From an uncultured Flavobacteriaceae bacterium (GTDB taxonomy: Bacteria > Bacteroidota > Bacteroidia > Flavobacteriales > Flavobacteriaceae), in contig CALSTV010000001.1 of assembly GCA_943789365.1 (NCBI GenBank), positions 2,108,001-2,172,000 on the forward strand: 64,000 nucleotides of DNA. The letters are read 5' to 3'. A program made the position numbers and the translations under genes. How positions within the stretch are numbered: the stretch's first letter is position 1; the number at the start of each line of letters is the position of its first letter. The notes below the pieces were generated by a model that worked only from the letters and a program-made list of their open reading frames with translations, had not been told where the DNA came from and did no database searches. Shown one piece after another: positions 9,957 through 18,391 of the stretch.

Positions 9957-9983
9957 ATACGGTTGAATTTTAAAATACCCCTA
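9957..9983 (-). promoter_or_regulatory. Shared two-box promoter element, site a (aldolase operon)
   Basis: Plus-strand ATACG, 13 bases, ATACCCCTA; in the gene direction TAGGGGTAT-N13-CGTAT. The CGTAT box is about 100 bases upstream of the aldolase start. It is one of eight sites with the identical 13-base spacer. The boxes resemble the -35 (GGGG-rich) and -10 (CGT-type) elements of ECF sigma promoters. Confidence 0.65.
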
Positions 9984-10040
9984 TAAAAAGAAAATGTTTA
10001 ATTGAGAAAAATCTATTTTTTTTAAAACCACATGAACCGT

Positions 10041-10150
10041 GTTTTTTTACAAGGAATCAATATTCATTTGGTTAGGATTGCAATCCACCTTTTTAAGATG
10101 TCGTTGCTATTGTTTTATCAGAATTTTTCGTCGTACATCCTTTCGTTAAT
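10041..10150. repeat. Intergenic direct repeat, copy 1
   Basis: About 110 bases beginning GTTTTTTTACAAGGAATCAA match 14125-14229 closely (roughly 85-90 percent by eye). Both copies contain a near-perfect short palindrome (GGATTGCAATCC here, AGGATTGTAATCCT there). Both lie just downstream, in the minus direction, of a relic of the beta-helix gene's 3' end, so they are paralogous spacers left by a duplication. Confidence 0.7.
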
Positions 10151-10179
10151 GGTGATTTTAACGAGCTAATTATGCGTTC

Positions 10180-10250
10180 TTAGTATTCAAAGAACTCTTC
10201 ATTTTTATTGATACAACCAAAAGTTTTGATATTTTTTCTTCCCTTGTGTT
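10180..10250 (-). pseudogene. Recombination scar: DUF1501 start joined to 3' end of a beta-helix gene
   Basis: Read on the minus strand, bases 10250-10221 match the spacer and first codons of the DUF1501 gene as found after cytochrome copy 2 (18367-18392), but the ATG is destroyed (CAAGGG in place of CCATGG). At AAAACTT the sequence switches to codons for TFGCINKNEEFFEY and a TAA stop at 10180. That is nearly the C-terminus of the beta-helix protein at 12894-14144 (TFGCIDKNEEIFDY). It is a fused remnant of two genes, not a functional gene. Confidence 0.75.
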
Positions 10251-12592
10251 TATTCTTTGGTGATGGTTTCATCCAAATTAAACAATACTTGGGCAGTTAG
10301 CATGAATGCCGCAGTTTTTGCAGGGTCGGTTTCCATACGTTTGTAGTCTCCTTGCGCTAACAATTTCGTTGCTTTGTCTTCTTTATTTTCAAATCGTTGT
10401 AGCGCGTTGGTATAATATTTTTCTAGTACCTCAAACTCTTCTGTATGTGGTTGTCGAATTAAAATTCGCTGGAATAAGGAATGTAACGTTTGGGTGTCAT
10501 CTTTATTTTCCAAGATCATGTTTTCTGCCAATACACGAGCGGCTTCTAATATTTGAACATCGTTTTGCATAGCGAGGGCCTGCAATGGGGTGTTTGTTTT
10601 TTGACGTCTTACCTCACAATTGTCACGCGTAGGCGCATCAAATAGGGTCATACTTGGTGGGGGCAATGTTCGTTTCCAAAAAGTATATAAGGAACGTCGG
10701 TAAAGATTATCACCAACATCTTGTACATATTTCCCTAAAACTCCTCTAGTACCACCAGCACTGGTTTCTTCCCAAAGTCCTGGAGATTGGTAAGGTTTCA
10801 CACTTGGGCCGCCAATTTCTTCATGCAATAAACCACTAACTTGTAACATATAATCGCGAATCATTTCACCACTCATTCTAAATCGAGTTGCTCTGGCAAG
10901 CAACCTATTTTCAGGATCTAGTTTTAATAATTCTTGATTCACTTCTGAACTTTGCTGATAGGTAGCCGAAAGAATCATTTTTTTCAACAAATATTTTATA
11001 TCCCAATCATGATCCATAAAATCTCTTGCCAACCAATCCAATAATTTTGGATGTGAAGGCAAACTTCCTTGCACACCAAAGTCTCCTGAAGTGAGTACCA
11101 AGCCATCCCCAAACAACATAGCCCACATTCTATTTACAAAAACGCGTGCTGTTAACGGATTGTTTTTATCGGTTAACCAATTCGCTAAGCCCAATCTGTT
11201 TTTTTCAAATTTGTCAGAAAAGGGTAAAATAAATTCTGGTGTATTAGGTTGAACAGAATCCGTGGGTTGCGTATATTCTCCTCTATTGAAAATAAAAGTC
11301 GTTCTAGGTAAGGAGTCATTCATCACCATAACGTTGATAGAATCTCCTTCTTTTTTATTGATGTATGATAATATTCCTGCTGTTTCATTATCTGTAATGG
11401 TCATAAAAGGAGCATCGGCAAAATAGTTATTTTTAGCTGCTGCCACGGCATCCAATTGGAGTCCTTTTTCTGCTACTTGATTGAAAAAGGAATAGAATTC
11501 GAAATAATTTTTTTGCGTGAGCGCATCGTATTTATGATCATGACATTTGGCACATTCTAAAGTGAGGCCCAAAATTCCTTTTCCTAAAGTATTGGTTCTA
11601 TCGACAACATAATAAGAACGGTATTCTGCTGGAATAACACCCCCTTCTTGGGTAATGGGATGGTTTCTGTTAAAACCAGTGGCCAAAATTTGTTCTTTTG
11701 TAGCATTTGGTAATAAATCACCTGCCAATTGCCAGGTTAAAAATTCATCATAAGGTACATTCGTATTAAAGGCATGTATGACCCAATCTCGCCATGGCCA
11801 CATAGATCTATAACTATCATCTTGATAACCATGAGAATCTGCATAACGTGCCACATCCAACCAAGCTTGTGTCATCCGTTCTCCATATGCGGGAGTAGCC
11901 AAAAAGATGTCAATAGCTTTTTCCAATCCTTTTTCTGATTTGTCTGAGAGCAGTTCTTTTAACTGGTTCTGTTTTGGAGGCAATCCTGTTATATCGAGAC
12001 TAATTCTTCGGATTAAGGTTTCAAAATTAGCTTGCTTTGAAGGTTTTAAATTGTTGTCTTCTAATTTGGCTAAAACAAAGGCGTCTATTTCATTATGTCC
12101 CCATTCTGAAACTTCACTTTTTGGAAGTACTGCTTTTACTGGAGCTGTATAGGCCCAATGTTTTTCAAATTTTGCACCTTGCTGGATCCATTTTTTTATG
12201 AGTTTTTTTTCATACCCATTTAAGAATAGTTTTGAGTCCGTAGGAGGCATAAGTAAGGCTTCATCTTCAGAAATGATGCGCTGGTACAATTCACTTTTAT
12301 TTGGTTTTCCTGAGACAATAGCAAAATGCCCTGGGTTTTCTCTGAGTTCACGATACGCCTCTTCTTCGGTGTCTAAACGTAGCGCTGCTTTTCTTTTAGT
12401 GGCATCTGGCCCATGACAGGTGTAGCATTTGTCCGAGAGTATGGGTTTTATATGAAAATTATAATCAACAATATCAGGGATTTTTAGAGCCGCATATACG
12501 GCTTCTTTTTTATCAAAAACGCCTTTTTTTAGCGCAAACAAAAGTGCAGTTAAACCTGTGAGAATGCTAAAGAGTACTATTTTGTTTTTCAT
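10250..12592 (-). CDS. PSCyt1/DUF1549/DUF1553 (PSD1) cytochrome-type protein, copy 1, intact
   Basis: 780 residues with an N-terminal membrane/signal segment. The PSCyt1 haem-binding motif CYTCH is at 56-60, within the typical Planctomycete cytochrome C domain. DUF1549 (PSCyt2) follows, with a second CxxCH (CAKCH, about 345-349) next to WLDVARYADSHGYQ. The C-terminal DUF1553 (PSD1) domain contains PLTARVFVNRMW and the DNCEVRRQKTNTPLQAL phrase. Abundant in Planctomycetes and in some marine Bacteroidota; the biochemical role is unproven, with proposed links to envelope electron transfer during glycan use. It is nearly identical to copy 2 at 18392-20729 over most of its length, indicating recent duplication or gene conversion, but here it lacks its usual DUF1501 partner. 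Confidence 0.9.
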   Translation of the reverse strand: MKNKIVLFSILTGLTALLFALKKGVFDKKEAVYAALKIPDIVDYNFHIKPILSDKCYTCHGPDATKRKAALRLDTEEEAYRELRENPGHFAIVSGKPNKSELYQRIISEDEALLMPPTDSKLFLNGYEKKLIKKWIQQGAKFEKHWAYTAPVKAVLPKSEVSEWGHNEIDAFVLAKLEDNNLKPSKQANFETLIRRISLDITGLPPKQNQLKELLSDKSEKGLEKAIDIFLATPAYGERMTQAWLDVARYADSHGYQDDSYRSMWPWRDWVIHAFNTNVPYDEFLTWQLAGDLLPNATKEQILATGFNRNHPITQEGGVIPAEYRSYYVVDRTNTLGKGILGLTLECAKCHDHKYDALTQKNYFEFYSFFNQVAEKGLQLDAVAAAKNNYFADAPFMTITDNETAGILSYINKKEGDSINVMVMNDSLPRTTFIFNRGEYTQPTDSVQPNTPEFILPFSDKFEKNRLGLANWLTDKNNPLTARVFVNRMWAMLFGDGLVLTSGDFGVQGSLPSHPKLLDWLARDFMDHDWDIKYLLKKMILSATYQQSSEVNQELLKLDPENRLLARATRFRMSGEMIRDYMLQVSGLLHEEIGGPSVKPYQSPGLWEETSAGGTRGVLGKYVQDVGDNLYRRSLYTFWKRTLPPPSMTLFDAPTRDNCEVRRQKTNTPLQALAMQNDVQILEAARVLAENMILENKDDTQTLHSLFQRILIRQPHTEEFEVLEKYYTNALQRFENKEDKATKLLAQGDYKRMETDPAKTAAFMLTAQVLFNLDETITKE

Positions 12593-12654
12593 GTGTTACT
12601 ACCGTTTTTATATAAAACCTAAGCTGTTTTGAAAAAGTGATAGACAATACGATG

Positions 12655-12739
12655 GATTGAAGAAACCATGATCAATTACTCTAACTAAACAAGTTACGAA
12701 TGCATTAAAAAAAACTGCTCAATCGTTAAATCGAACCAT
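12655..12739 (-). pseudogene. Relic of the aldolase gene 5' end
   Basis: On the minus strand the segment keeps codons for IDHGFFN, and a 21-base stretch starting TTGAAG is identical to the aldolase gene (about 9779-9799). Further upstream the match weakens and carries stops and indels. At TTGAAG (12657-12662) it joins the upstream region of the cytochrome gene, whose copy-2 counterpart has the same hexamer in GATGGGTTGAAG. This short shared sequence is the likely recombination point. The exact upstream boundary is ambiguous. Confidence 0.7.
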
Positions 12740-12744
12740 ATACA

Positions 12745-12771
12745 TTACGTTGAAACTTTCATATACCCCTA
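12745..12771 (-). promoter_or_regulatory. Shared two-box promoter element, site b (cytochrome copy 1)
   Basis: Plus-strand TTACG, 13 bases, ATACCCCTA (one mismatch in the first box). Its flanks also resemble site a, so it seems to be the duplicated aldolase promoter. It now lies about 150 bases upstream of cytochrome copy 1, with the aldolase relic between them. Confidence 0.6.
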
Positions 12772-12893
12772 TAAAACCATCTAATTTTACAAATAATCGG
12801 GATTCATTTTATCAGAATTTTTTTATGGTACGCGGATTCATTAATTACAATCTTAACCGAATATATTCTAAGAGTAAGATTGCTTAGGTATAA

Positions 12894-14144
12894 TTAATAG
12901 TCAAAGATTTCTTCATTTTTATCGATACAACCAAAAGTTTGGATCAATGCATTTTTGTTTGATACCGTTAAAGGTTCTTTAGAAACATAATTGCGCATTC
13001 TACATCCAAACATAGAAATGGTCGCTTTTTTATTTCCCTTCACTGTCATAAAATCATAGGAAACACCAAGATTTGTGAGTACAGGATTATTTCCAGAAAA
13101 AGCTTCTACATTTGAAAGTGATGTATGTCCCATTCCTTCAATAATAATGGGATGAATATCCTTTACAGAGGTTCCTGCATTTGCAATAATAGAACCCTGA
13201 GAAATTTGCCAGTTTCTGTTGAAAGAATTGTTACCCAATTTATGGATTCCAACAGTTACACAATCAAAATTGAAATTTGTAAGTTGTCCATAGGATTCAC
13301 CACCAAGTTGAATTCCACCATAGGTTCCAAAAGTAAAGACATCCATCAATTGTGCATTGTCAGTGTGTTCAATGGAATAAGCAAATGTTTTTTTTGCAAT
13401 GACGGCATCAATAATTGCGTTGGAATTTCGTCCCAAGAATGCTCTTCGAATTGCCGGATTCACATGACAATGTAAAATTCGAGGAATGTCATAACAATAA
13501 TCGATTTGAATGAATATGCCGCTTAGCGGATACCCATAGCAATGTTCAACGGTTAGTAATTCACTAATAAGACCCGGGTGTGCTTTAAAATCGATGGCTA
13601 AATACTCTCCATAAAAAGTTAAATTGTTTAAGGTAACTCCTTGGGTTGAAGTTTCAGATAGTTTGATAGTAGCAGGGTATGCTATGTTTTTTGAAGGGTC
13701 TTTATGTGTCTGCTTTGAGTACCAAAACTGAATTCCTTTTATTTGAGTTGCGGACTCTACGGTTATAAAAACATTTTTTTTATCAGTAATTTCAAACACA
13801 CTTCCAACAGGTTGCGGTTTTGTAGGGTGTGCTGTACCTCTTGGTGTAGCTGCATTTACACCCACTAAGGAAACATTCTTTTTTAAGATGATACCCCCGT
13901 TGATAGGATAAGGAGTTTCGGTTGGGTCAATATAGATGACGCCTCCTTTGGCAGACAAACCGTCAATTGCTTTTTGTAAGTTGTTTTTATTTACTTCGGG
14001 AGAATTGGAGGAATGACTCCAAAACTCAGAATGCTTTGTCCATGAATGACTCCTAAGAATAGGATGGATATGATGAGTGTTGCTAATTGCTTTTTCATGA
14101 TTGATTTTAAATTGATATTTTACTGTTTTTTTACAAGGAATCAA
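12894..14144 (-). CDS. Pectate-lyase-3-like right-handed beta-helix protein, 5' end frameshifted
   Basis: The 416-residue frame encodes a beta-helix protein of the Pectate_lyase_3 type from about residue 50 (NNLQKAIDGLSAKGGVIYID, then GGIILKKNVSLVGVN and repeated short strands). Its first 45 residues are unlike a leader. A convincing signal peptide (see 13991-14098) lies in another frame over the same DNA, so one base appears lost (or two gained) near 14000-14035. As it stands, export would fail. The protein ends without a T9SS domain. The target glycan is unknown; it is a smaller relative of the giant proteins at 20946-28894. Partial copies of its 3' end occur at 10180 and 14228. Confidence 0.7.
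   Translation of the reverse strand: MIPCKKTVKYQFKINHEKAISNTHHIHPILRSHSWTKHSEFWSHSSNSPEVNKNNLQKAIDGLSAKGGVIYIDPTETPYPINGGIILKKNVSLVGVNAATPRGTAHPTKPQPVGSVFEITDKKNVFITVESATQIKGIQFWYSKQTHKDPSKNIAYPATIKLSETSTQGVTLNNLTFYGEYLAIDFKAHPGLISELLTVEHCYGYPLSGIFIQIDYCYDIPRILHCHVNPAIRRAFLGRNSNAIIDAVIAKKTFAYSIEHTDNAQLMDVFTFGTYGGIQLGGESYGQLTNFNFDCVTVGIHKLGNNSFNRNWQISQGSIIANAGTSVKDIHPIIIEGMGHTSLSNVEAFSGNNPVLTNLGVSYDFMTVKGNKKATISMFGCRMRNYVSKEPLTVSNKNALIQTFGCIDKNEEIFDY
13991..14098 (-). pseudogene. Out-of-frame signal peptide of the beta-helix gene
   Basis: A 35-codon frame starts at ATG 14098 with MKKQLATLIISILFLGVIHG, a textbook signal peptide, continues QSILSFGVIP and stops at TAA 13991-13993. It is in a different frame from the beta-helix body, which continues through the same bases as SEFWSHSSNSPEVNKNN. 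Joining the two near SFGVIP/NSPEVNK would give a normal exported protein, so this is very probably the real 5' end of the gene at 12894. Confidence 0.75.
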
Positions 14145-14229
14145 TATTCAGTTGGTTAGGATTGTAATCCTCCTTTTTAAGATTCCGTTGCTATTATTTT
14201 ATCAGAATTTTTTCGATGTACACCCTTTC
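14125..14229. repeat. Intergenic direct repeat, copy 2
   Basis: Counterpart of 10041-10150, starting at the same GTTTTTTTACAAGGAATCAA block and ending where the beta-helix relic at 14228 begins. It lies between that relic and the beta-helix gene. Confidence 0.7.
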
Positions 14230-14315
14230 ATTTTTATCGATACAATCAAAAGTTTGGATAATTGCATTTTTGTTTGATATAGTTATGGGATCTTTTGTAG
14301 TATATTCTCCAAATT
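14228..14315 (-). pseudogene. Relic of a beta-helix gene 3' end
   Basis: On the minus strand this codes for TTKDPITISNKNAIIQTF followed by DCIDKNE, close to the C-terminal SKEPLTVSNKNALIQTF / GCIDKNE of the protein at 12894-14144. The frame then runs on past the expected end to a later stop, and no upstream gene body is attached. It is a remnant of a lost neighbouring paralogue. Confidence 0.7.
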
Positions 14316-14332
14316 ATATACGCATTACAAAT

Positions 14333-15460
14333 TTACTTCTCCAACTTTAAAACAGCAAACTTGCCCTTGTTCCATCCATGAACTAAAATATACAGTTGCT
14401 TTGAACCATCTGAGTCTGTTACGATATGAGGCCATGCCTGATGAATATTAGTCAAATTAGGAATACTTAAGTCTCCTGGTACAATCGTAGATGTAAGCTG
14501 CTTGCTCGTATGTACATAAATCGGTGCAGATTTTTGCTCGCCAATGGCGTGCAAAGCATTCATAAAATAATGTTCGGATTTGTAAGACACATTGCAAACG
14601 AGACTTCCCTCAGGAATAGCATCAAAGATTTCGACAAACGTACCTTTCTTTGTAAATTTCACAACCTGACCCGCTGCTCGGTTTGCCACAAGAATATAGC
14701 CCTCATGAGCATACACGCCATGTGCTGTTTGAAACTGACCAGGCTTGTCTCCTTTACCTCCCCATGCTAGTTTTCCCCAACTCCAAGTGCCCTTTTTTTC
14801 TTTAATGGTAAGCGCGAAATCGCCATCAGAATAGCCATGAACAACGTAGAGTGTCCCGTTTAAATAGGTCACATCTGTAACACCAAAATTACTGTCTTTG
14901 GATGCAAAATATTCGTTGGCCTCCTTAAATTTGAATTCATTTCCAGTTGGCTTTACAATTTCACTCACAATTTTTCCGTCCAATGTCAACACAAGTACTC
15001 TCTTTCCTTCCTGTGCAATCGCAAGTAATTTTTGGCCTTTATGAACAAAGAAAACAATACCATGGATATTGTCCTTTAAGCGTTCATCAGTTCCAATAGT
15101 TGTCCATTTTGTAAGGTCAGGACTAATGGAACAAAGACCATATCCCGGAATTCCAGTGTAAATGATTCCTGTCTCAGGATCTTCATTAAAACCCCCATGC
15201 ATTTTTGGTTCGTGCTCTATAGCATCTTTTGGAAATGCAGCAGTAAGCTCTTGATCCCACGAAAAAACAAAGTCTCCTTGGCCTGTTACTAATTTTGCTT
15301 TTTTAGCAGAATGAATCGCATCTTTTGATCCATGATCATGATGGTGTCCATCTTTATGACCATGCGAATGATGATCATGGTCAGATTGAGCTATTAAAGA
15401 GTGTGACAGCCCAAGAGCCATCCATAGTGCAAAAATCGTACGTGTAGTTTTTTTTATCAT
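14333..15460 (-). CDS. Secreted His-rich NHL-type beta-propeller protein
   Basis: 375 residues: signal peptide (1-25), then a histidine-rich segment at 28-44 (HDHHSHGHKDGHHHDHG), then a propeller-like domain with NHL/SMP-30-like strands (GVYAHEGYILVANRAAGQVV, LYVVHGYSDGD). The His tract could bind Cu, Zn or Ni (inference). It is the last gene of the cytochrome copy 2 operon, 22 bases after the membrane cytochrome/LRR gene. The context suggests an extracytoplasmic sensor or binding partner for the cytochrome/DUF1501 machinery. No catalytic motif was identified. Confidence 0.7.
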   Translation of the reverse strand: MIKKTTRTIFALWMALGLSHSLIAQSDHDHHSHGHKDGHHHDHGSKDAIHSAKKAKLVTGQGDFVFSWDQELTAAFPKDAIEHEPKMHGGFNEDPETGIIYTGIPGYGLCSISPDLTKWTTIGTDERLKDNIHGIVFFVHKGQKLLAIAQEGKRVLVLTLDGKIVSEIVKPTGNEFKFKEANEYFASKDSNFGVTDVTYLNGTLYVVHGYSDGDFALTIKEKKGTWSWGKLAWGGKGDKPGQFQTAHGVYAHEGYILVANRAAGQVVKFTKKGTFVEIFDAIPEGSLVCNVSYKSEHYFMNALHAIGEQKSAPIYVHTSKQLTSTIVPGDLSIPNLTNIHQAWPHIVTDSDGSKQLYILVHGWNKGKFAVLKLEK

Positions 15461-15482
15461 GGTTTGTTTTTTGATTGTTCTT

Positions 15483-16916
15483 TTACTGCTCCTTTTTAAT
15501 AGAATCTGTTTGAATAAAGGCTGCTCTTAGTTCTTCAGATATTCCACTGATAATTCGTAGCTCTGGGTTGTTCCCTTGCAACTGGTCTATCCCATTTTGT
15601 GAAATATTGGTTTCGTAGATAAAAAGATTTTTCAAATTTTTAAAATTCGAAAGAACTGCTGTACTTTTATCGCCTATTTCAGTCTCTGAAACCTTTAAGG
15701 ATTTTAGTTTTGTAAGCGTATTTAAAGCTTCTATTTCATGATCGGTAATAGCCGTTTTATCAATTTCCAAGGATTCTAAATTTGTGCAACTAGCCACAAA
15801 TTCAATTTCTTTTGCTTCAATAGGCAATCCGCTTAGATCCAATTCAATAATATTATTGCGAATAGCGTTCAGCCTCAAAATCAAATCCGGATTATAAGTA
15901 GGAGGGGTGTACATGTTTATACTGAGTGCATTTGTGTTACCAAACACTCTTCTTATGGTGACATAATCTGATTCCAAACGTTGAATTGTACTATCTTGTA
16001 CGATTGGTAAAACACTCCATTTTTCTAGTTGATTTGGAGACATCATCTTCGTAACCAATTTAGCCAAGGGTTGATTTGTTTTCAAATCATTCAACCTTAA
16101 AGTATCTGAAGCACCTAATGAAATCCATTCTTTTATAATTTCAATTTCAGTTGTGCTTAGCTGTTTTTTTCCTTCGGGAGGCATATGTTCCTTATCCTCT
16201 TTTGGAAGGTACAATCGATTTAGTAACACACTTTTATCTGGATTTCCAGCATGTATAGAGCTACCATTTTCGCCACCTTTTATCAAGTCTTTGAGGCTGG
16301 TTACTACGAGTTCTCCTTTTTGTTTGTTTGGATTGTGGCAAGACACACAATTTTGTTCCAATATGCGATCAACAATATGCTCGTAAATTAATGGGTTGTC
16401 CGGTATTTTCGCATAACTTTTGTCTTTTGGCATGTCTAAAAAGTTCTCGCCATGGGTAATAGAACCCCCATAATGTCCTGTAATTGCCACTAAAAAAATC
16501 AAGATGATTTGCAGCGTTTTTGTTCCGATATGCTGTCCGTAATTTAGAGTTTCCAACCAGTACCAAAGGGCAGCAAAAAGGGCTACTCCTGCACCTAACC
16601 ATTGGTGCCAAAACAGAAGGTCGCCTTTCTGACTTTCATCCAAGCCTAATAAAAAACCTGATATCGCTGTGATCAAAGCAGTTAATGTAGCAGTGATTAA
16701 CAATAAAGCAGCAACCTTTTTTTGTGTAAAACTAGTAAAAACCGCTACGACCAATAATACAATTGGAAAATGTAAAATTAACGGATGCCATCGGCCTAGC
16801 CAAGAGACCAAAACAGGAGGTTTTATATAAGATTCAAAGCACAAACAAAATAAGAGAAATACAGAAAGACCAAACACGAGATAGCCAATCCATCTTTTTT
16901 TATACAACTGTTCCAT
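15483..16916 (-). CDS. Membrane c-type cytochrome (PSCyt1) with leucine-rich repeats
   Basis: 477 residues. About five transmembrane helices occupy residues 11-148 (DUF2231-like, with HPLILHFPIVLLVVAVF). A periplasmic PSCyt1 domain follows with the haem motif CVSCH at 190-194 and the family's MPPEGKKQLS phrase. The C-terminal 140 residues are leucine-rich repeats (IELDLSGLPIE, LESLEIDKTAIT, LKSLKVSETEIG). It lies 3 bases from the DUF1501 gene and thus in the same transcript. As the only polytopic member, it may connect the periplasmic cytochromes to the membrane electron-transfer chain (inference). Confidence 0.85.
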   Translation of the reverse strand: MEQLYKKRWIGYLVFGLSVFLLFCLCFESYIKPPVLVSWLGRWHPLILHFPIVLLVVAVFTSFTQKKVAALLLITATLTALITAISGFLLGLDESQKGDLLFWHQWLGAGVALFAALWYWLETLNYGQHIGTKTLQIILIFLVAITGHYGGSITHGENFLDMPKDKSYAKIPDNPLIYEHIVDRILEQNCVSCHNPNKQKGELVVTSLKDLIKGGENGSSIHAGNPDKSVLLNRLYLPKEDKEHMPPEGKKQLSTTEIEIIKEWISLGASDTLRLNDLKTNQPLAKLVTKMMSPNQLEKWSVLPIVQDSTIQRLESDYVTIRRVFGNTNALSINMYTPPTYNPDLILRLNAIRNNIIELDLSGLPIEAKEIEFVASCTNLESLEIDKTAITDHEIEALNTLTKLKSLKVSETEIGDKSTAVLSNFKNLKNLFIYETNISQNGIDQLQGNNPELRIISGISEELRAAFIQTDSIKKEQ

Positions 16917-16919
16917 AAA

Positions 16920-18386
16920 TTAGGTTAAAATATCGTTTATTACATTACCAGCGACATCGGTTAATCGAAAGCGACGTCCTTGATCTTTGAAAGTTAATTG
17001 TTCATGATTGAGGCCCATAGCATGCATAATAGTTGCATGGAAATCGTGTACATGTACGGGGTCTTTTACCACATTGTATCCAAATTCATCGGTTTGCCCA
17101 TAAGAAATTCCTGGTTTGATACCGCCACCAGCCATCCAAATACTAAAAGCTCTTGGGTGATGATCTCTACCAAAGTTTTTTGGGTCAAATGATTCTCCTT
17201 GTACATAATTTGTACGTCCAAATTCTCCGCCCCAAACCACCAACGTATCTTCTAGCATACCGCGTTGTTTTAAATCCATAATAAGTGCAGCCGAAGCTTG
17301 ATCTACATCCTTTGCCTGTCCGGCCATATCATTGGGCAAATTAGCATGTTGATCCCAACCTTGATGGTACAATTGAATAAAACGAACCCCTTGTTCTGCC
17401 AACCTTCTTGCCTGTAAAGCATTGGCAGCAAAAGTTCCCGGTACTTGAGAATCTTCTCCGTATAAATCGATGATATGTTGCGGTTCTTTTTTGATATCCA
17501 TAACATCAGGTACAGACATCTGCATACGGTAGGCCATTTCATATTGGGCAATGCGCGATTCTATCTCATTATCACCCGTCTCAACATGGTGTATTTTATT
17601 TAAGGAAGACACATGGTCTAATAAATGTCGCTTGTCTGATCGCGAAAGTCCGTCAGGGTCATTAAGATACAAAACAGCATCTTTGCTCGAACGCATTAAA
17701 ACCCCTTGGTGTTTAGAATCTAAGAAACCACTTGACCATAGTTTGGAATACAATCCTTGGCTGATTCCTTTTCCTTTGGACGTTAGTACAACAAAGTTAG
17801 GCAGATTTTTATTTTCATTTCCCAATCCATAACTCATCCATGAACCCATACTTGGTCGTCCAGATTGTTGGGTACCCGTTTGAAAAAAGGTAATGGCAGG
17901 GTCGTGGTTGATGGCATCGGTATGCATGGATTTCACAAAGCATATTTCATCGGCAACTTTACCAATATGAGGAAAATAATCACTTACCCAAGCACCGCTT
18001 TTTCCATACTGTTTATATTTTACAGCAGAGGGCATTAAAGGGAATTTTGCTTGTTCAGAACTCATACCTGTCAATCGTTGACCATTTCGAACAGAATCTG
18101 GAAGATCTTCTCCCATTCTTTTTATCAAGGTTGGTTTGGGATCAAAGGTTTCGATATGTGATGGCGCTCCAGCTTGAAATAAATAGATGATTCTTTTCGC
18201 TTTAGGAGCAAAATGAGGAATTCCTAAAGGCTGGTTAGGCATTGCTTTTGGCGCACCTCCTGATAATAGGTCAGGAATTAATAGTGAGCCCAATGCTAAG
18301 GAACCAATTCCAGTACTTAATTGTGAAAAAAAGTGTCTTCGGTTAATTTTTAGGGGACTTTCAAGTTTTGATATTTTTTCTTCCAT
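16920..18386 (-). CDS. DUF1501 protein, Tat-exported
   Basis: 488 residues. A twin-arginine signal (NRRHFFSQ, residues 15-22, followed by a hydrophobic stretch) predicts export of a folded protein. The body matches DUF1501, a member of the alkaline-phosphatase/sulfatase-like superfamily: YLFQAGAPSHIETFDPKP near the start, SMHTDAINHDPA in the middle, and VVWGGEFGRT plus GRDHHPRAFS near the end. DUF1501 genes are usually paired with PSD1 genes, as here (5-base gap from copy 2). The reaction is unknown; a hydrolase or phospho-/sulfo-transfer role is only suggested by fold. Confidence 0.9.
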   Translation of the reverse strand: MEEKISKLESPLKINRRHFFSQLSTGIGSLALGSLLIPDLLSGGAPKAMPNQPLGIPHFAPKAKRIIYLFQAGAPSHIETFDPKPTLIKRMGEDLPDSVRNGQRLTGMSSEQAKFPLMPSAVKYKQYGKSGAWVSDYFPHIGKVADEICFVKSMHTDAINHDPAITFFQTGTQQSGRPSMGSWMSYGLGNENKNLPNFVVLTSKGKGISQGLYSKLWSSGFLDSKHQGVLMRSSKDAVLYLNDPDGLSRSDKRHLLDHVSSLNKIHHVETGDNEIESRIAQYEMAYRMQMSVPDVMDIKKEPQHIIDLYGEDSQVPGTFAANALQARRLAEQGVRFIQLYHQGWDQHANLPNDMAGQAKDVDQASAALIMDLKQRGMLEDTLVVWGGEFGRTNYVQGESFDPKNFGRDHHPRAFSIWMAGGGIKPGISYGQTDEFGYNVVKDPVHVHDFHATIMHAMGLNHEQLTFKDQGRRFRLTDVAGNVINDILT

Positions 18387-18391
18387 GGTGT

